From Paenibacillus sp. J45TS6 (lineage in GTDB: Bacteria; Bacillota; Bacilli; Paenibacillales; Paenibacillaceae), in contig NZ_BOSJ01000010.1 in the NCBI RefSeq assembly GCF_018403285.1, forward strand, positions 62,001-126,000: DNA of 64,000 nucleotides, written 5' to 3'. The notes beneath the pieces are model-generated. The model was not told the DNA's origin. It saw only the letters and a program-made list of their open reading frames with translations, and ran no database searches. Below, piece after piece: positions 18,187-27,262 of the stretch (the first letter of the stretch is position 1; each line of letters starts with the position of its first letter). The translations under genes and the position numbers were made by a program.

Positions 18187-18214
18187 AAAAAACCTCGAAA
18201 TTTGAGGTTTTTTG
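18187..18214 (+). terminator. Terminator before the galactanase gene
   Basis: AAAAACCTC / TGAGGTTTTTT hairpin. Confidence 0.7.
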
Positions 18215-18261
18215 TTGTAAAAAGATTCAAAATCTTGAGAAAACATCCTAGAAAACAGTTT

Positions 18262-18275
18262 AGAAAACGCTTACA
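18262..18275 (+). promoter_or_regulatory. cre site (CcpA) upstream of GH53
   Basis: AGAAAACGCTTACA fits the catabolite-responsive element consensus WTGNAANCGNWNNCW closely. Its position about 55 bp before the start codon suggests glucose repression. Confidence 0.65.
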
Positions 18276-18329
18276 ATTACTTTTGAAACCAAGCGTGGAT
18301 GATATAAGGTCCACCGAATAGGAGGATGA

Positions 18330-19391
18330 ATGATGTTGAACAAGAAAGGATTAGGGAGGAAATTAATGACCGTTTTACTCAGTGTATCTATGCTGCTATT
18401 GACGCTAGGTTCGGTAGGCAACTCGCCTGTTGAAGCTGCACCTAGTTTTGCTAAAGGAGCTGATATAAGCTGGGTGGCAGGAATGGAAGCACAAGGGTAC
18501 AAATGGAAAGACAAGAACGGAGTCACTCGAGATGTACTGGAAATATTGAAGAACGATTATCAAATGAACTCTGTTCGTTTACGTGTATGGGTGAACCCAA
18601 ATATGAGTGATTACGCAAGCGGTTACATGAATGCAGAGAAAGCGTCTGAACTAGCCTTACGTGCAAAAAAACTAGGTATGAGTGTTATGCTTACCCTGCA
18701 TTACAGTGATTCTTGGGCAGATCCAGGACAGCAGAACAAACCTTATGCATGGCGTAATTATACATTTGAGCAGCTAATGGATGCTGTGTGGACTCATACT
18801 GTGTACGTGATGAATACGATGAAGAACAAAGGAGTTACTCCAGATTGGGTGCAGATCGGTAACGAGACGAATGATGGAATGCTGTGGGGTGACGGAAAAG
18901 CATCGGTGAACATGAAAAATTACGCATGGCTTGTGAATACAGGTAATAACGCAGTTAAATCGGTTAGCAGCAGTACGAAGACCATCGTTCATATAGCGAA
19001 TGGTGATAACGGAACGGTACTTGATTGGAATATTGGTGGACTTGTTGCAAACGGAGCGACTTTCGATGCTGTTGGTCTATCCTTGTACCCGTCTTCCACA
19101 GACTGGTCTAGTGCAGTAACAAAGACAGTAACAAATGCGAAACTTATGGTCTCAAAGTATGGGAAAGAAGTACTCATGTCCGAAATTGGAATGGACTACA
19201 ATCAACCCGCTGAGGCTAAAAATTTTATTACCAAAATAAAAACGGAATTCCGCAATATCTCTGGAGGTAAAGGTTTAGGCGTATTCTATTGGGAACCGCA
19301 AGCTACACCTGGATATAATGGGGGATACAATAAAGGAGCTTGGCAAGCGGATGGTAAACCAACCATCGCATTAGATGGATTCTTGAATTAA
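18330..19391 (+). CDS. ganB: Secreted GH53 arabinogalactan endo-beta-1,4-galactanase
   Basis: 353 residues. A signal peptide (KKGLGRKLMTVLLSVSMLL, cleavage after VEAA about residue 37) precedes a GH53 domain filling the rest. The catalytic acid/base is Glu179 in IGNETNDG and the nucleophile is Glu285 in LMSEIGMDY. Other family marks are GADISW, RLRVWVNP and LHYSDSWADP. It cuts beta-1,4-galactan side chains of pectin outside the cell. No other gan genes adjoin it. A cre site lies upstream, and GGAGGATG precedes the start. Confidence 0.93.
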   Translation: MMLNKKGLGRKLMTVLLSVSMLLLTLGSVGNSPVEAAPSFAKGADISWVAGMEAQGYKWKDKNGVTRDVLEILKNDYQMNSVRLRVWVNPNMSDYASGYMNAEKASELALRAKKLGMSVMLTLHYSDSWADPGQQNKPYAWRNYTFEQLMDAVWTHTVYVMNTMKNKGVTPDWVQIGNETNDGMLWGDGKASVNMKNYAWLVNTGNNAVKSVSSSTKTIVHIANGDNGTVLDWNIGGLVANGATFDAVGLSLYPSSTDWSSAVTKTVTNAKLMVSKYGKEVLMSEIGMDYNQPAEAKNFITKIKTEFRNISGGKGLGVFYWEPQATPGYNGGYNKGAWQADGKPTIALDGFLN

Positions 19392-19426
19392 TAGCACACT
19401 TATGTTTTCAAATCGTTAAAATAGAC

Positions 19427-19461
19427 AGAAAGAGCCGCCATTAGACGCGGTTCTTTTTGTT
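19427..19461 (+). terminator. Terminator after GH53
   Basis: AAAGAGCCGC / GCGGTTCTTTTT hairpin with T-tract. Confidence 0.8.
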
Positions 19462-19643
19462 TTCATACAATTAAACCGGCTTTCACTCAATCGATCGTAT
19501 AAAGTGTAAGAATTACATAGATATAATGATAAATCATAGGCTATAATTAGCCAAAGGGATTATTCCTCTGACTGCATATCAATAATAGGCCAGATCGCTT
19601 GAGGGAAGGGCTGAACTAACTAGACATAGAGGGGGAATCATGG

Positions 19644-20123
19644 TTGGTTGAGATTGTAAGAGGCGATATTGCTTATGCTGCGGAGGATATCATTGGCCAT
19701 CTGGTGAATTGTAAGGGAATCATGGGAGGCAGTATTGCAAAACAAATTAAAGTAGAATACCCAGAAGCTTATTCTTCCTACATTACACTGACCAATAGTG
19801 AGATTTCACTATTAGGACAAGTTCAATTTATTCAGACCAAAGGAAAGTTCATTGCGAATCTCTTTGGACAGAAATATTATAAAAGAGGTATATTACGTAA
19901 AAAGCAATCATGTAATAAAAAAGCGTTAGAAAAGGCATTATTGGAACTTCGCCACTTTGCTGAGTCTCATCAATATTCTATCGCTTTACCTTATCGTATG
20001 AGTTTCAATCGGACGGGTACGGAGTACCAAGATATCCTTAATATAATTCACCGGGTGTTCGCTGATTATCCGGTCACTTTATATTCTATTATTGATCTAG
20101 AAAATCAAAGTGAAGAAGAGTGA
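19644..20123 (+). CDS. Macro-domain protein (ADP-ribose-binding, OARD1/Poa1-like)
   Basis: 159 residues. The start codon is TTG, eight bases after AGAGGGGG. VEIVRGDI at the N-terminus, HLVNCKGIMGGSIAKQIKVEYP (residues about 20-41) and the LPYRMSFNRTG loop follow the pattern of small macro domains such as human OARD1, which remove ADP-ribose adducts or hydrolyse ADP-ribose-1-phosphate. No partner toxin or ADP-ribosyltransferase is adjacent. Confidence 0.8.
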   Translation: MVEIVRGDIAYAAEDIIGHLVNCKGIMGGSIAKQIKVEYPEAYSSYITLTNSEISLLGQVQFIQTKGKFIANLFGQKYYKRGILRKKQSCNKKALEKALLELRHFAESHQYSIALPYRMSFNRTGTEYQDILNIIHRVFADYPVTLYSIIDLENQSEEE

Positions 20124-20194
20124 ATTACATACTTACGCCCTCAGCAAGCTGTCATACATACATATAGCTTATTTCATCATATGTTCCTTCATGA

Positions 20195-20217
20195 AGCCGT
20201 CATTTTGACGGTTTTTG
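20195..20217 (+). terminator. Terminator after macro-domain gene
   Basis: AGCCGTCA / TGACGGTTTTT hairpin. Confidence 0.75.
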
Positions 20218-20362
20218 TTGTTTTTAATATCTATTAGATGAAAGCAGAGAAATGACTAAGTGACGGTACTATTTCAATATACCGATTTGTTACATCTTAC
20301 ATATAGGGAATTAATGGTAAAATAAATCCATCTAATATAAACGAATGAAAGGAGCGGTTACG

Positions 20363-21487
20363 GTGACCAACGTGTTTGAAGTTTCTGATAAAATCATAGA
20401 GCATGTAAGAATGCATTATGCTGAAGACATCGCTATTATCGCTTATTATGGATCTTACGCTCAGGGAACGGCGACATTCCGGTCTGACCTCGATTTCTTC
20501 TTCATTCCCGCGACAATGAAGGGGTATGAAGCCAGTATCCAATTTATTGTCGACGAGATCAGTTTTGATTTTTGGCCGATCAGCTGGGAACGTGCGGAAC
20601 GAATGGCTTCTTTTCATGAAACAAAAACGACAATTATCGCAGACAGTAAACTTCTCTATGTTCGTTCTGAGGAAGATAAAGAGCGTTTCATGAAATTACG
20701 TGATACTATATCGAACTTTCAAAAACCAGAGAATCGTATGAAATGGATTGAAAAAGCAGAATCGGAATTGGAAAATGTATATGTACACTTATATAAGTTA
20801 GTGGCAGCAAGTCTACCCACTCAGATCACTTTTTACCGGATTGAAGCTCACGCTATCCTAACGAACTTACTTGAAAGTCTAGCACTCTTAAATCAAACGT
20901 ACTTCACCAAAGGTTTCGGTAAGAATAGAGAGCAAATCATGGGCTTTCCTCTTAAACCAGCTAACTTGGAGAAAGACATGAACATCATATTACATAGTGA
21001 TCGAAGAGAAGACATCTTACAAGCTTGTCAGCAGCTGACAAAGGAAACACTTGAAATCATTTTAGCTGAAAAAGAGAAGTACCCGGGCTCTCCTTCATAC
21101 CCCGATCGACTGAAAGGATTTTATGAAGAGTTCAAAGGAGCGTTAGATAAAATCATTACAGCTTGTGAAGAAGGTGATTATGATACTGCCTTCTTCAATA
21201 GCATTCATGTGCAGGATGAAACTGCTCGTTTTTTATATTTCGCTGAAAAGGGGCGCTGGCCAACGAACCTGACCTCACATTCGGCCTACATGGATGGATA
21301 TATAAGAGCAGGACTTCCTGAACTGATTCCATTATTAGATGTTAATCGTTTAACCGTATTACAAGCAGCTGTAGAGCGCCTGAGCACATTATTAGAACAT
21401 CATCTTCAAGCAAATGGTGTTATCATTAATCGATTCGATGATAATGAACACTTTGCCGCATTTCTTCGAGACTCACAAACTAAGTAA
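20363..21487 (+). CDS. Nucleotidyltransferase-domain protein
   Basis: About 374 residues. The nucleotidyltransferase signature GSYAQGTATFRSDLDFFF (GS followed by D-x-D) lies about residues 31-48, and the rest is helical. This is the MNT/kanamycin-nucleotidyltransferase fold, and the large C-terminal part resembles aminoglycoside-type nucleotidyltransferases of unknown substrate. The ATG at 20345 contains the AAAGGAG ribosome site within its own first codons, so the GTG at 20363 is the better start. Antibiotic resistance is possible but unproven. Confidence 0.75.
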   Translation: MTNVFEVSDKIIEHVRMHYAEDIAIIAYYGSYAQGTATFRSDLDFFFIPATMKGYEASIQFIVDEISFDFWPISWERAERMASFHETKTTIIADSKLLYVRSEEDKERFMKLRDTISNFQKPENRMKWIEKAESELENVYVHLYKLVAASLPTQITFYRIEAHAILTNLLESLALLNQTYFTKGFGKNREQIMGFPLKPANLEKDMNIILHSDRREDILQACQQLTKETLEIILAEKEKYPGSPSYPDRLKGFYEEFKGALDKIITACEEGDYDTAFFNSIHVQDETARFLYFAEKGRWPTNLTSHSAYMDGYIRAGLPELIPLLDVNRLTVLQAAVERLSTLLEHHLQANGVIINRFDDNEHFAAFLRDSQTK

Positions 21488-21587
21488 AAACAATCCTTTA
21501 AAAGTGGTAAGGAAGAAATTCTTATAGGTGTAGAGGAATATTTCGGGGCTTTGTTTTGTTGAAGAAGTGCATTAAGATACATAAAAT

Positions 21588-21622
21588 TAGACCCTACTGG
21601 TGAAGTGCTGGTAGGGTCTTTG
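21588..21622. terminator. Hairpin between the nucleotidyltransferase and the small membrane gene
   Basis: AGACCCTAC / GGTAGGGTCTTT; may serve both convergent transcripts. Confidence 0.65.
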
Positions 21623-21630
21623 CCTTGATT

Positions 21631-21816
21631 CTAAGAGATCTCGTTTATATTGTTACCTTTAACTAATAGCGTTGTGAATATAAATGTTAATAAGACGATG
21701 ATACCCAAACTTGCTATTTGTAAAAAGGTGTTAAGTGGTTCAGGGAATATGATATATTGGAATATTATATCTTTAATAATAAAAAATAAAATTTTGAAGA
21801 TTCCCCAAAATACCAA
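21631..21816 (-). CDS. Possible small membrane protein
   Basis: At least 61 residues, almost all hydrophobic: two predicted membrane helices (GIFKILFFIIKDIIF and IASLGIIVLLTFIFTTLLV). The frame is open further upstream to an AAGGTGAT ribosome-like site near 21862, but there the only start codons are non-standard (ATT/ATC); the first usable one is TTG at 21816. It directly follows a decayed gene on the same strand, so it may be the intact or residual second gene of a broken pair. Confidence 0.4.
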   Translation of the reverse strand: MVFWGIFKILFFIIKDIIFQYIIFPEPLNTFLQIASLGIIVLLTFIFTTLLVKGNNINEIS

Positions 21817-21872
21817 AACATTAATTGCCCATTTTCTTATGTTGATGATAATATCACCTTCTTTATTAACTT

Positions 21873-22055
21873 ATTAAGTATTTATCTATATTTTCTGCAA
21901 CTTCTCCATTATCTTGGAAATTTTTATTTAAATCAATATTTTCGAAGGCATCTGTTTTTTCAACAGCTTATAATTTTCAAATACATAGTATCACCGACTG
22001 AAAACGATTTGTCAGATCATCAATATAAGCTTCGTACACCGATGTCACATTAAGT
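21873..22055 (-). pseudogene. Remnant of an unidentified gene
   Basis: The minus strand encodes YEAYIDDLTNRFQS, then after a frame change VGDTMYLKII, then after another change a 33-codon run ending in EVAENIDKYLIS and a stop. These pieces look like the C-terminus of one small protein interrupted by frameshifts, just upstream of the small membrane ORF. The family is not recognised. Confidence 0.4.
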
Positions 22056-22119
22056 CCCTACCAATAGTTATATATCATAAGCAGTTAAAAAAGGGTGGAC
22101 GAAAGGGGGGAACGGGGCG

Positions 22120-22680
22120 TTGGAATTACAAGATCATATTGATCAGATTCTCCAGGGTCATGTGGAGTTATTTGAGCAAATTGTGCAGAAACATCAGCGA
22201 AGTATTTCTACCTTCTGTTATTTTATGCTTGGTGACCAGCAGGAGGCAGAAGATGCGACGCAGGAGGTATTTTTTAAAGCTTACCGGAATTTAGGCAATT
22301 ATCGACATAACAGTGAAGCACTCTTTAAGTCATGGCTGTATAAGATTGCATCGAATTACTGCAGCAGTTTACTGCGAAGGAAGAAAATGTGGCAGCTTCT
22401 CATGCCCTTGATTCGTAATGAAGAATCTGAGAAAAGTGCAGAACAGATTTTTTCTGAGCAATTTGATCCTCATTTGCCCTGGATGAAAGTATTAAGCCCG
22501 GGCGAGAAAGAAATGTTAGCGCTGCGAGTCATCGAAGATAAGCCTTTTGATGAAATTTCACAGATCTTAGGTATTAGTCCGGCAGCCGGGAGAAAGAGAT
22601 ATGAACGATTGAAGAACAAACTAAATAAGAATAGAACCCAGTGGGAGGCTTGGAAGTATGAACAACGAACAGAAAGTTGA
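22120..22680 (+). CDS. ECF-type RNA polymerase sigma factor (second module)
   Basis: 186 residues with region 2 (HQRSISTFCYFMLGDQQEAE then DATQEVFFKAY, FKSWLYKIASNYCSSLLRRKK) and region 4 (LRVIEDKPFDEISQILGIS). The start is TTG after AAAGGGGGG. Its 3' end overlaps the next gene by 23 nt, so translation of sigma and anti-sigma is coupled. Confidence 0.88.
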   Translation: MELQDHIDQILQGHVELFEQIVQKHQRSISTFCYFMLGDQQEAEDATQEVFFKAYRNLGNYRHNSEALFKSWLYKIASNYCSSLLRRKKMWQLLMPLIRNEESEKSAEQIFSEQFDPHLPWMKVLSPGEKEMLALRVIEDKPFDEISQILGISPAAGRKRYERLKNKLNKNRTQWEAWKYEQRTES

Positions 22681-23470
22681 TCAATTGATTAAGTGCATGC
22701 AAAGTCAAAGTACAAGCTTACCTGATATGGATGTGAAGGATCGTGTAATGGATCGGGTGTACAGCTTTCACAGATTCCATTTTACTAAAGATTTAGGGAG
22801 AAAAATACGGAAGTATCCGGTATGGCTTACAGCGGCAGCACTTCTATTCGTCACAACGGTATCCGTCAGTGCGGCGACATTCTTTACAACAGACTGGAAC
22901 GGGATTCAGGTTAGGATTGATGGTTCTATTGAAGGTTCGACTCCAAATGCCTCTGTGGGCAGTAGAGCGCCTTATAAAGCAGAGCTGGACGAAGCCCTCG
23001 CTAAGATGAGTGATACTTGGAAGGTCGTATCCATAGAAGAAGCGGAAGAGCAAATGGATTTTACTGCATTAAGACCGAAAATGATAGATCCTAATTATAT
23101 TTTATCTGAATCATTTGGCGTACTCACGCATGATACCAACTACCGAGTAAAGTCAGCGTATGAATGGTGGTTAGGCGGGATATATGATGTGTTTCGCTTG
23201 GATCAAAACGATATTGTTGTTAAGCAAAATTTGGACCCAGCGATGACACAATCAATAAGGGATGAGAAGACAATGTCTCTCACCTTCCAAGATGCCTCAT
23301 GGGAAAATATCGAAATAGCTAATGATGCGCTGGCGATGTATACTACAACCGGTAATGAAAACTTATTGATAATTAATTACAAAAATTCGCATCATCAGGT
23401 GATCTCTATTGAACTACAGGGAAATGTTACAAAAGAAGAGTTAATCCAGCTGGCTAAAAGCTACCTTTAA
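22658..23470 (+). CDS. Membrane protein, probable anti-sigma factor with DUF4367-like domain
   Basis: 270 residues. A cytoplasmic N-terminus of about 60 residues precedes one transmembrane helix (about 64-83, VWLTAAALLFVTTVSVSA) and an extracytoplasmic domain whose C-terminal 90 residues resemble DUF4367, common in Firmicute anti-sigma proteins. The 23-nt overlap with the ECF sigma gene supports the pairing. The signal is unknown. Confidence 0.75.
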   Translation: MNNEQKVDQLIKCMQSQSTSLPDMDVKDRVMDRVYSFHRFHFTKDLGRKIRKYPVWLTAAALLFVTTVSVSAATFFTTDWNGIQVRIDGSIEGSTPNASVGSRAPYKAELDEALAKMSDTWKVVSIEEAEEQMDFTALRPKMIDPNYILSESFGVLTHDTNYRVKSAYEWWLGGIYDVFRLDQNDIVVKQNLDPAMTQSIRDEKTMSLTFQDASWENIEIANDALAMYTTTGNENLLIINYKNSHHQVISIELQGNVTKEELIQLAKSYL

Positions 23471-23501
23471 TGTGATAGACATATCTTAATTCAATGATGA
23501 T

Positions 23502-23536
23502 GAGCAGGCGCTTTGGCGCTTGCTTTTGTTTTTTTG
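23502..23536 (+). terminator. Terminator after the second ECF module
   Basis: AGCAGGCGC / GCGCTTGCT hairpin and T-rich tail. Confidence 0.75.
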
Positions 23537-23596
23537 ACTGTATACACAAACAACTATAATATGAAACCATGAATTACATAGGAGAGGAATTATACC

Positions 23597-24772
23597 ATGA
23601 CTAAAAAGATGTACTACGATTCTGCTTATCAGACGGAGTGGGAGACAAATATAATTGAAACAATCGAGAGAGAAGATGGTTATGATGTCGTTTTAGAAAA
23701 GACTGCTTTCTATCCGCACGGTGGTGGACAACCCTGTGACACAGGCTACATTCAGGGTATTCCAGTAATAGATGTCGTAACTCATGGAGATCGTGTCCTA
23801 CATAAGCTTGAGCGTGTTCCTGAGGATCGTGCGGTATCATGTAAGATCGATTGGGACCGGCGGTTTGATCATATGCAGCAGCATAGTGGACAGCATTTAC
23901 TCTCGGCAGTATGTCTGGACTTGTATGAAATAAAGACACTAAGCTTTCATTTAGGTGTTGATTATTGCACGATTGATGTGGAAACGGCTGAACTAAAAGC
24001 GGAGCAACTTGAGAACATTGAGCGCGAGGCGAACCGCCACATTTATCTCAATCATCCGATTCTTTCTTATTGGGTGGATGAGACAGAAGTGAAATCAATC
24101 AACCTTGTGAAGCAGCCTACCGTGAGTGATGATATTCGTATTGTGGAAATCAAAGATGTGGAATACAACGCATGCGGTGGAACACACGTCTCGTCAACGG
24201 GCGAAATCGGTATCATTAAGCTGCTCAAAATGGAAAAACAGAAGGGGAACACTCGTATTTACTTTAAATGTGGATATAGAGCGCTAGAAGAGTTTAATGA
24301 AACACAGCAGATCCTCGGAGCTTTGTCCTCCCGATTCAAAACAGCGAAGGATGAGATTCTTCACCGAATTGAGAAATGGGAGCAAGAGCAAAAACAGCTG
24401 CAAGCGGAGCTTGCTCTGCTTAAAGAACAAAATAACGAGTATCTTGCAGCGCAGTTACTAAATAACCAAGACGGAAATATCATTGCAGAAATCTTTGAAG
24501 ATAAAACAGTTAAGGACCTGCAAAGCCTAGCAAGTACACTTTCCGCGCGCAGTCATGCTGCGATATTGCTGGCAACCAAGGCAGAGAATAAAGTTGTCTT
24601 GTCACAGAATAAGGAAGCAGGTCATTCCTGCGGAGCATTTTTCAAAGCTCACTTAGGAGCGTATAACGGAAAAGGCGGAGGCAGCGAGATACTGGCTCAG
24701 GCAGGATTTTCAACTTGGGAGGATGCTCAAGCATTTTATGAATTTTCCTCTCAGACCCTTAAAGGACAATAG
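23597..24772 (+). CDS. Alanyl-tRNA editing protein, AlaX-L type
   Basis: 391 residues. The free-standing relative of the AlaRS editing domain hydrolyses Ser- or Gly-mischarged tRNA-Ala. The GGGQP motif is at 42-46. The zinc ligands are His96 and His100 (HSGQH) and Cys193 and His197 (CGGTH). A coiled coil (about 255-285) and a C-terminal DHHA1-like domain with GKGGGSE make it the long AlaX-L form. It is monocistronic. The ribosome site is GGAGAGG. Confidence 0.9.
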   Translation: MTKKMYYDSAYQTEWETNIIETIEREDGYDVVLEKTAFYPHGGGQPCDTGYIQGIPVIDVVTHGDRVLHKLERVPEDRAVSCKIDWDRRFDHMQQHSGQHLLSAVCLDLYEIKTLSFHLGVDYCTIDVETAELKAEQLENIEREANRHIYLNHPILSYWVDETEVKSINLVKQPTVSDDIRIVEIKDVEYNACGGTHVSSTGEIGIIKLLKMEKQKGNTRIYFKCGYRALEEFNETQQILGALSSRFKTAKDEILHRIEKWEQEQKQLQAELALLKEQNNEYLAAQLLNNQDGNIIAEIFEDKTVKDLQSLASTLSARSHAAILLATKAENKVVLSQNKEAGHSCGAFFKAHLGAYNGKGGGSEILAQAGFSTWEDAQAFYEFSSQTLKGQ

Positions 24773-24883
24773 AGAAGCAGAAGAACAGGATGAGCCTAGC
24801 AGGGCTTGTCCTTATTTTTTTGTGAAAGGATACAGCGAAATGTTATCGAATTAGATGAATACCAGACTTTTGGAGGGGATAAC

Positions 24884-25234
24884 TTGATTTCTGAACTGAC
24901 TATACAAATTCGAGTTTCGGATTTTGAAGAAGGGCTGCATTGGTATACAACGTTATTACAAAGGACACCTGATTTTATTCCTCACAACGGTTTTGCTGAA
25001 TGGCAGGTCTTACCTAGTTGTTGGCTTTAAGTAGCCGAAGGTATTCCCTCTGAAGGAAGCGGCCCCATCCGGTTCGGGGTAACTTCAATTGAAGAAGAAA
25101 GAAGCAGATTGAAGAGTGAACTTCATATGGATCATTTTGAAATATACGCAAGAGAAGAGGTACCTGCTAAATGGGCTACTTTTGCAGATCCTTGGGGGAA
25201 CCGGTTAGGTTTCTTTGAAAATATTAATGAGTAG
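24884..25234 (+). pseudogene. VOC (glyoxalase/bleomycin-resistance) family gene with in-frame stop
   Basis: The frame starts at TTG after TGGAGGGG and reads ISELTIQIRVSDFEEGLHWY to LPSCWL, then TAA, then continues in the same frame with VAEGIPSEGSGPIRFGV to KWATFADPWGNRLGFFE, a complete VOC C-terminus. One stop codon interrupts an otherwise intact 116-codon gene; a CAA (Gln) to TAA change is the simplest explanation. The stop lies 12 nt before the next gene. Confidence 0.75.
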
Positions 25235-25246
25235 CGGAGGTGGGTC

Positions 25247-26059
25247 ATGTTTGGGTATATGGAGGAATTCACGGAGCACTACACTATGTTGCTGAAATAC
25301 ACTAACTTTACCGCTACCGATCAGTCAATATCTCCATCTTATGAATTTACATATCAACATCCAAATGATCCTCATCTTAGGAAGCTCCGCGAGCAATACC
25401 ATTTGAACGAAGTTGCGGGTACAGGGGATGAAGTATCACAGATTATCAATTTGATGAAATGGGTGGATCAAAGATTGATACATGGAAATGAACCTCCACC
25501 TAAACTTGTTCATGCCCTTGCTGTGTTAGAGATGACGGAACATGCAGTTATGAAAGTGAATTGTTACGTAATTGCAACGGTACTAACTGAAGTTTATCTC
25601 AGTTTAGGTTTTCCTGCGCGCCGTATTCACTGTGGGCCTTATGATGCGTACGATCTGGACAGTCATGTTGTTACTGCTGTGTATTCGTATCAGCTCAGGA
25701 AATGGTTGTATATGGACGCTTCATGGGGTGTTTATGTTACCGATTCTGAAGGAGTCTTAATGAGTCCAGAGGAATTCCGTTACCATATGGCGTCGAATGT
25801 CCCCCTCATAATTCAAAGCACAAATAAGAATGAGGAATGGAGCGATTTCTACAAAGGCTATATGACCAAAAATCTGTTTTGGTTTCTTTGCCCATGTGAT
25901 AGTCAATTTCATTACGAAGGTACCAACCCGAAGAAAGAGTTCTGTGCCTTAGTACCGGAACATTATTATCCCCTTGAACTCAGGGCCGAATCTCCATATC
26001 GAACTAGTGTTCATGTCACATCAGAGAACTCCGTATTTTGGCGAGCTCCCGAAGTATAA
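25247..26059 (+). CDS. Transglutaminase-like cysteine peptidase-fold protein
   Basis: 270 residues. The transglutaminase-like core shows Cys106 (VKVNCYV region), His140 (LDSHVVTAV) and Asp157 (LYMDASW), the expected Cys-His-Asp triad spacing. There is no signal peptide or membrane helix. Its substrate is unknown. The ribosome site is GCGGAGGTGG. It follows the decayed VOC gene closely. Confidence 0.75.
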   Translation: MFGYMEEFTEHYTMLLKYTNFTATDQSISPSYEFTYQHPNDPHLRKLREQYHLNEVAGTGDEVSQIINLMKWVDQRLIHGNEPPPKLVHALAVLEMTEHAVMKVNCYVIATVLTEVYLSLGFPARRIHCGPYDAYDLDSHVVTAVYSYQLRKWLYMDASWGVYVTDSEGVLMSPEEFRYHMASNVPLIIQSTNKNEEWSDFYKGYMTKNLFWFLCPCDSQFHYEGTNPKKEFCALVPEHYYPLELRAESPYRTSVHVTSENSVFWRAPEV

Positions 26060-26075
26060 CATCATATAATAGAAT

Positions 26076-26107
26076 AAGAAAAAGCCGTAGTCTCATGACT
26101 TCGGCTT
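26076..26107. terminator. Weak hairpin between convergent transglutaminase-like and deoR genes
   Basis: AAAGCCGTAGTC / GACTTCGGCTT stem with a short T-run. Confidence 0.5.
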
Positions 26108-26139
26108 GTCTCATTACGCTGTCTTTACAAGGTATGTTG

Positions 26140-26892
26140 TTAATAGATGAGTTCAATCTCATGTTCTTGAAACAGTTGTTTCCATGTATCCGAAGGCTCT
26201 TGGTCCGTAATGACAACATCAATGTTTTCAAAATGAGACAAATGAACAAAAGCGGTTCGATCAAACTTAGTATGATCAGCCAAAAGAATAACTTGTTCAG
26301 CTTGTTGAATCATTTTCCGTTTAAGCTCACATTCTGCTTCGTTAGAATCCATAATACCGTGATCAAGAGATAAGGCTTTACAGCTCATAATAAACTTGTC
26401 TACATGATATTTGCGGGCTGTCTCATGCGCCACGGTTCCCACTAACGACATAGAAGGGGCTCTTAGCGTACCTCCCGTAGAAATAATCTGGTGACCTGAA
26501 GCAGCAAATTCTTGGAGTATAATTGAACTTGTAATTACGGTTAGACCTTGGCGCATATTTAGTATTTTCAGTAATTCGATAGAACTTGTACTTGGATCCA
26601 TCATTAATGTGTCACCATTATGAATATACGAAAGCGCTTTCTGTGCAATATCTTGTTTAATGTGCAAATTGGTAGCATGACGCGTGTAGAAGGGGAGATC
26701 TTCATTGGAATGTCGGTTCATAATAGCTCCGCCATAGGTCCGGGTGAGCACCCCTTCCTTCTCCAGTTTCTCTAAATCTCGCCGTATGGTCTCTTCGGTG
26801 ACTTGAAATTTTTGGCTAAGTTCGGATACGAGTACTCGTTTATCCTTGTTGGCAATATCGATGATCATCTGGCGTCTTTCGGCTGCGAGCAT
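26140..26892 (-). CDS. DeoR-family transcriptional regulator
   Basis: 250 residues: N-terminal DeoR helix-turn-helix (ERRQMIIDIANKDKRVLVSE, then VTEETIRRDLEKLE) and a C-terminal sugar-phosphate sensor domain (DGTL-like DPSTSSIELLK, GG.LR, DH.KF). The start is set by AAAGGAG five bases before ATG 26892; the longer frame has no ribosome site. DeoR proteins usually repress a sugar operon, but no such operon adjoins it; the leader and gene at 27.0-28.1 kb are divergent from it. Confidence 0.85.
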   Translation of the reverse strand: MLAAERRQMIIDIANKDKRVLVSELSQKFQVTEETIRRDLEKLEKEGVLTRTYGGAIMNRHSNEDLPFYTRHATNLHIKQDIAQKALSYIHNGDTLMMDPSTSSIELLKILNMRQGLTVITSSIILQEFAASGHQIISTGGTLRAPSMSLVGTVAHETARKYHVDKFIMSCKALSLDHGIMDSNEAECELKRKMIQQAEQVILLADHTKFDRTAFVHLSHFENIDVVITDQEPSDTWKQLFQEHEIELIY

Positions 26893-27008
26893 ACGAACTC
26901 CTTTCTGAAACGAGGCAATATTTGTATGATTATTATAATTTGAAATCAAGAAAAAGTATAGAAATCGCCCGATATTAGACTGATAAGTGTTGATTTCGTA
27001 AATAAATA

Positions 27009-27037
27009 TTGAAGTTTTGATCTATATCAGATATAAT
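27009..27037 (+). promoter_or_regulatory. Sigma-A promoter of the attenuated transcript
   Basis: TTGAAG, 17-bp spacer, perfect TATAAT; transcription would begin near 27044. Confidence 0.8.
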
Positions 27038-27081
27038 CGGGAACAATTCAGTTCTTTGTTACATAAAAAGGAGATTGCCTT

Positions 27082-27132
27082 ATGAACTGCTTCCCATTAT
27101 TACAATCTTATTATCATTTTAATCAGCGTTAG
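27082..27132 (+). CDS. Leader peptide of a ribosome-dependent attenuator
   Basis: A 16-codon ORF, MNCFPLLQSYYHFNQR, with AAAAAGGAGA ten bases upstream, 40 nt after a strong promoter. Its stop codon TAG sits inside strand 1 of the first hairpin, so the position of the translating ribosome decides which hairpin forms. It has no homology I recognise; Leu-Leu, Tyr-Tyr and His codons are near its end. Leader ORFs with this placement occur in amino-acid attenuators and in antibiotic-induced resistance leaders. Confidence 0.75.
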   Translation: MNCFPLLQSYYHFNQR

Positions 27133-27238
27133 CACGCCTTCGATAAAATCGGAGGAAGGCTAACGCATTTCGCGTTTGGCCTTCCTGCGGCAAGTAAAAA
27201 CGCGCAGGACCAAAAGGTCCGGCGCGTTTTTTATTTTT
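27126..27238 (+). promoter_or_regulatory. Multi-hairpin transcription attenuator
   Basis: Four mutually exclusive pairings are visible. (1) GCGTTAG..GCCTTC (27126-27141) with GGAAGGCTAACGC (27154-27166). (2) That second strand with GCGTTTGGCCTTCC (27172-27185). (3) CCTGCG (27184-27189) with CGCAGG (27203-27208). (4) The terminator GGACC-AAAA-GGTCC inside CGCGC/GCGCG, then T6 (27201-27238). Pairing 1 frees pairing 3, which blocks the terminator; pairing 2 uses the CC of strand 3 and allows the terminator. This predicts that a ribosome stalled early in the leader ORF turns the gene on. Confidence 0.85.
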
Positions 27239-27262
27239 GCCAATGGAAGGGAGAGAATTACG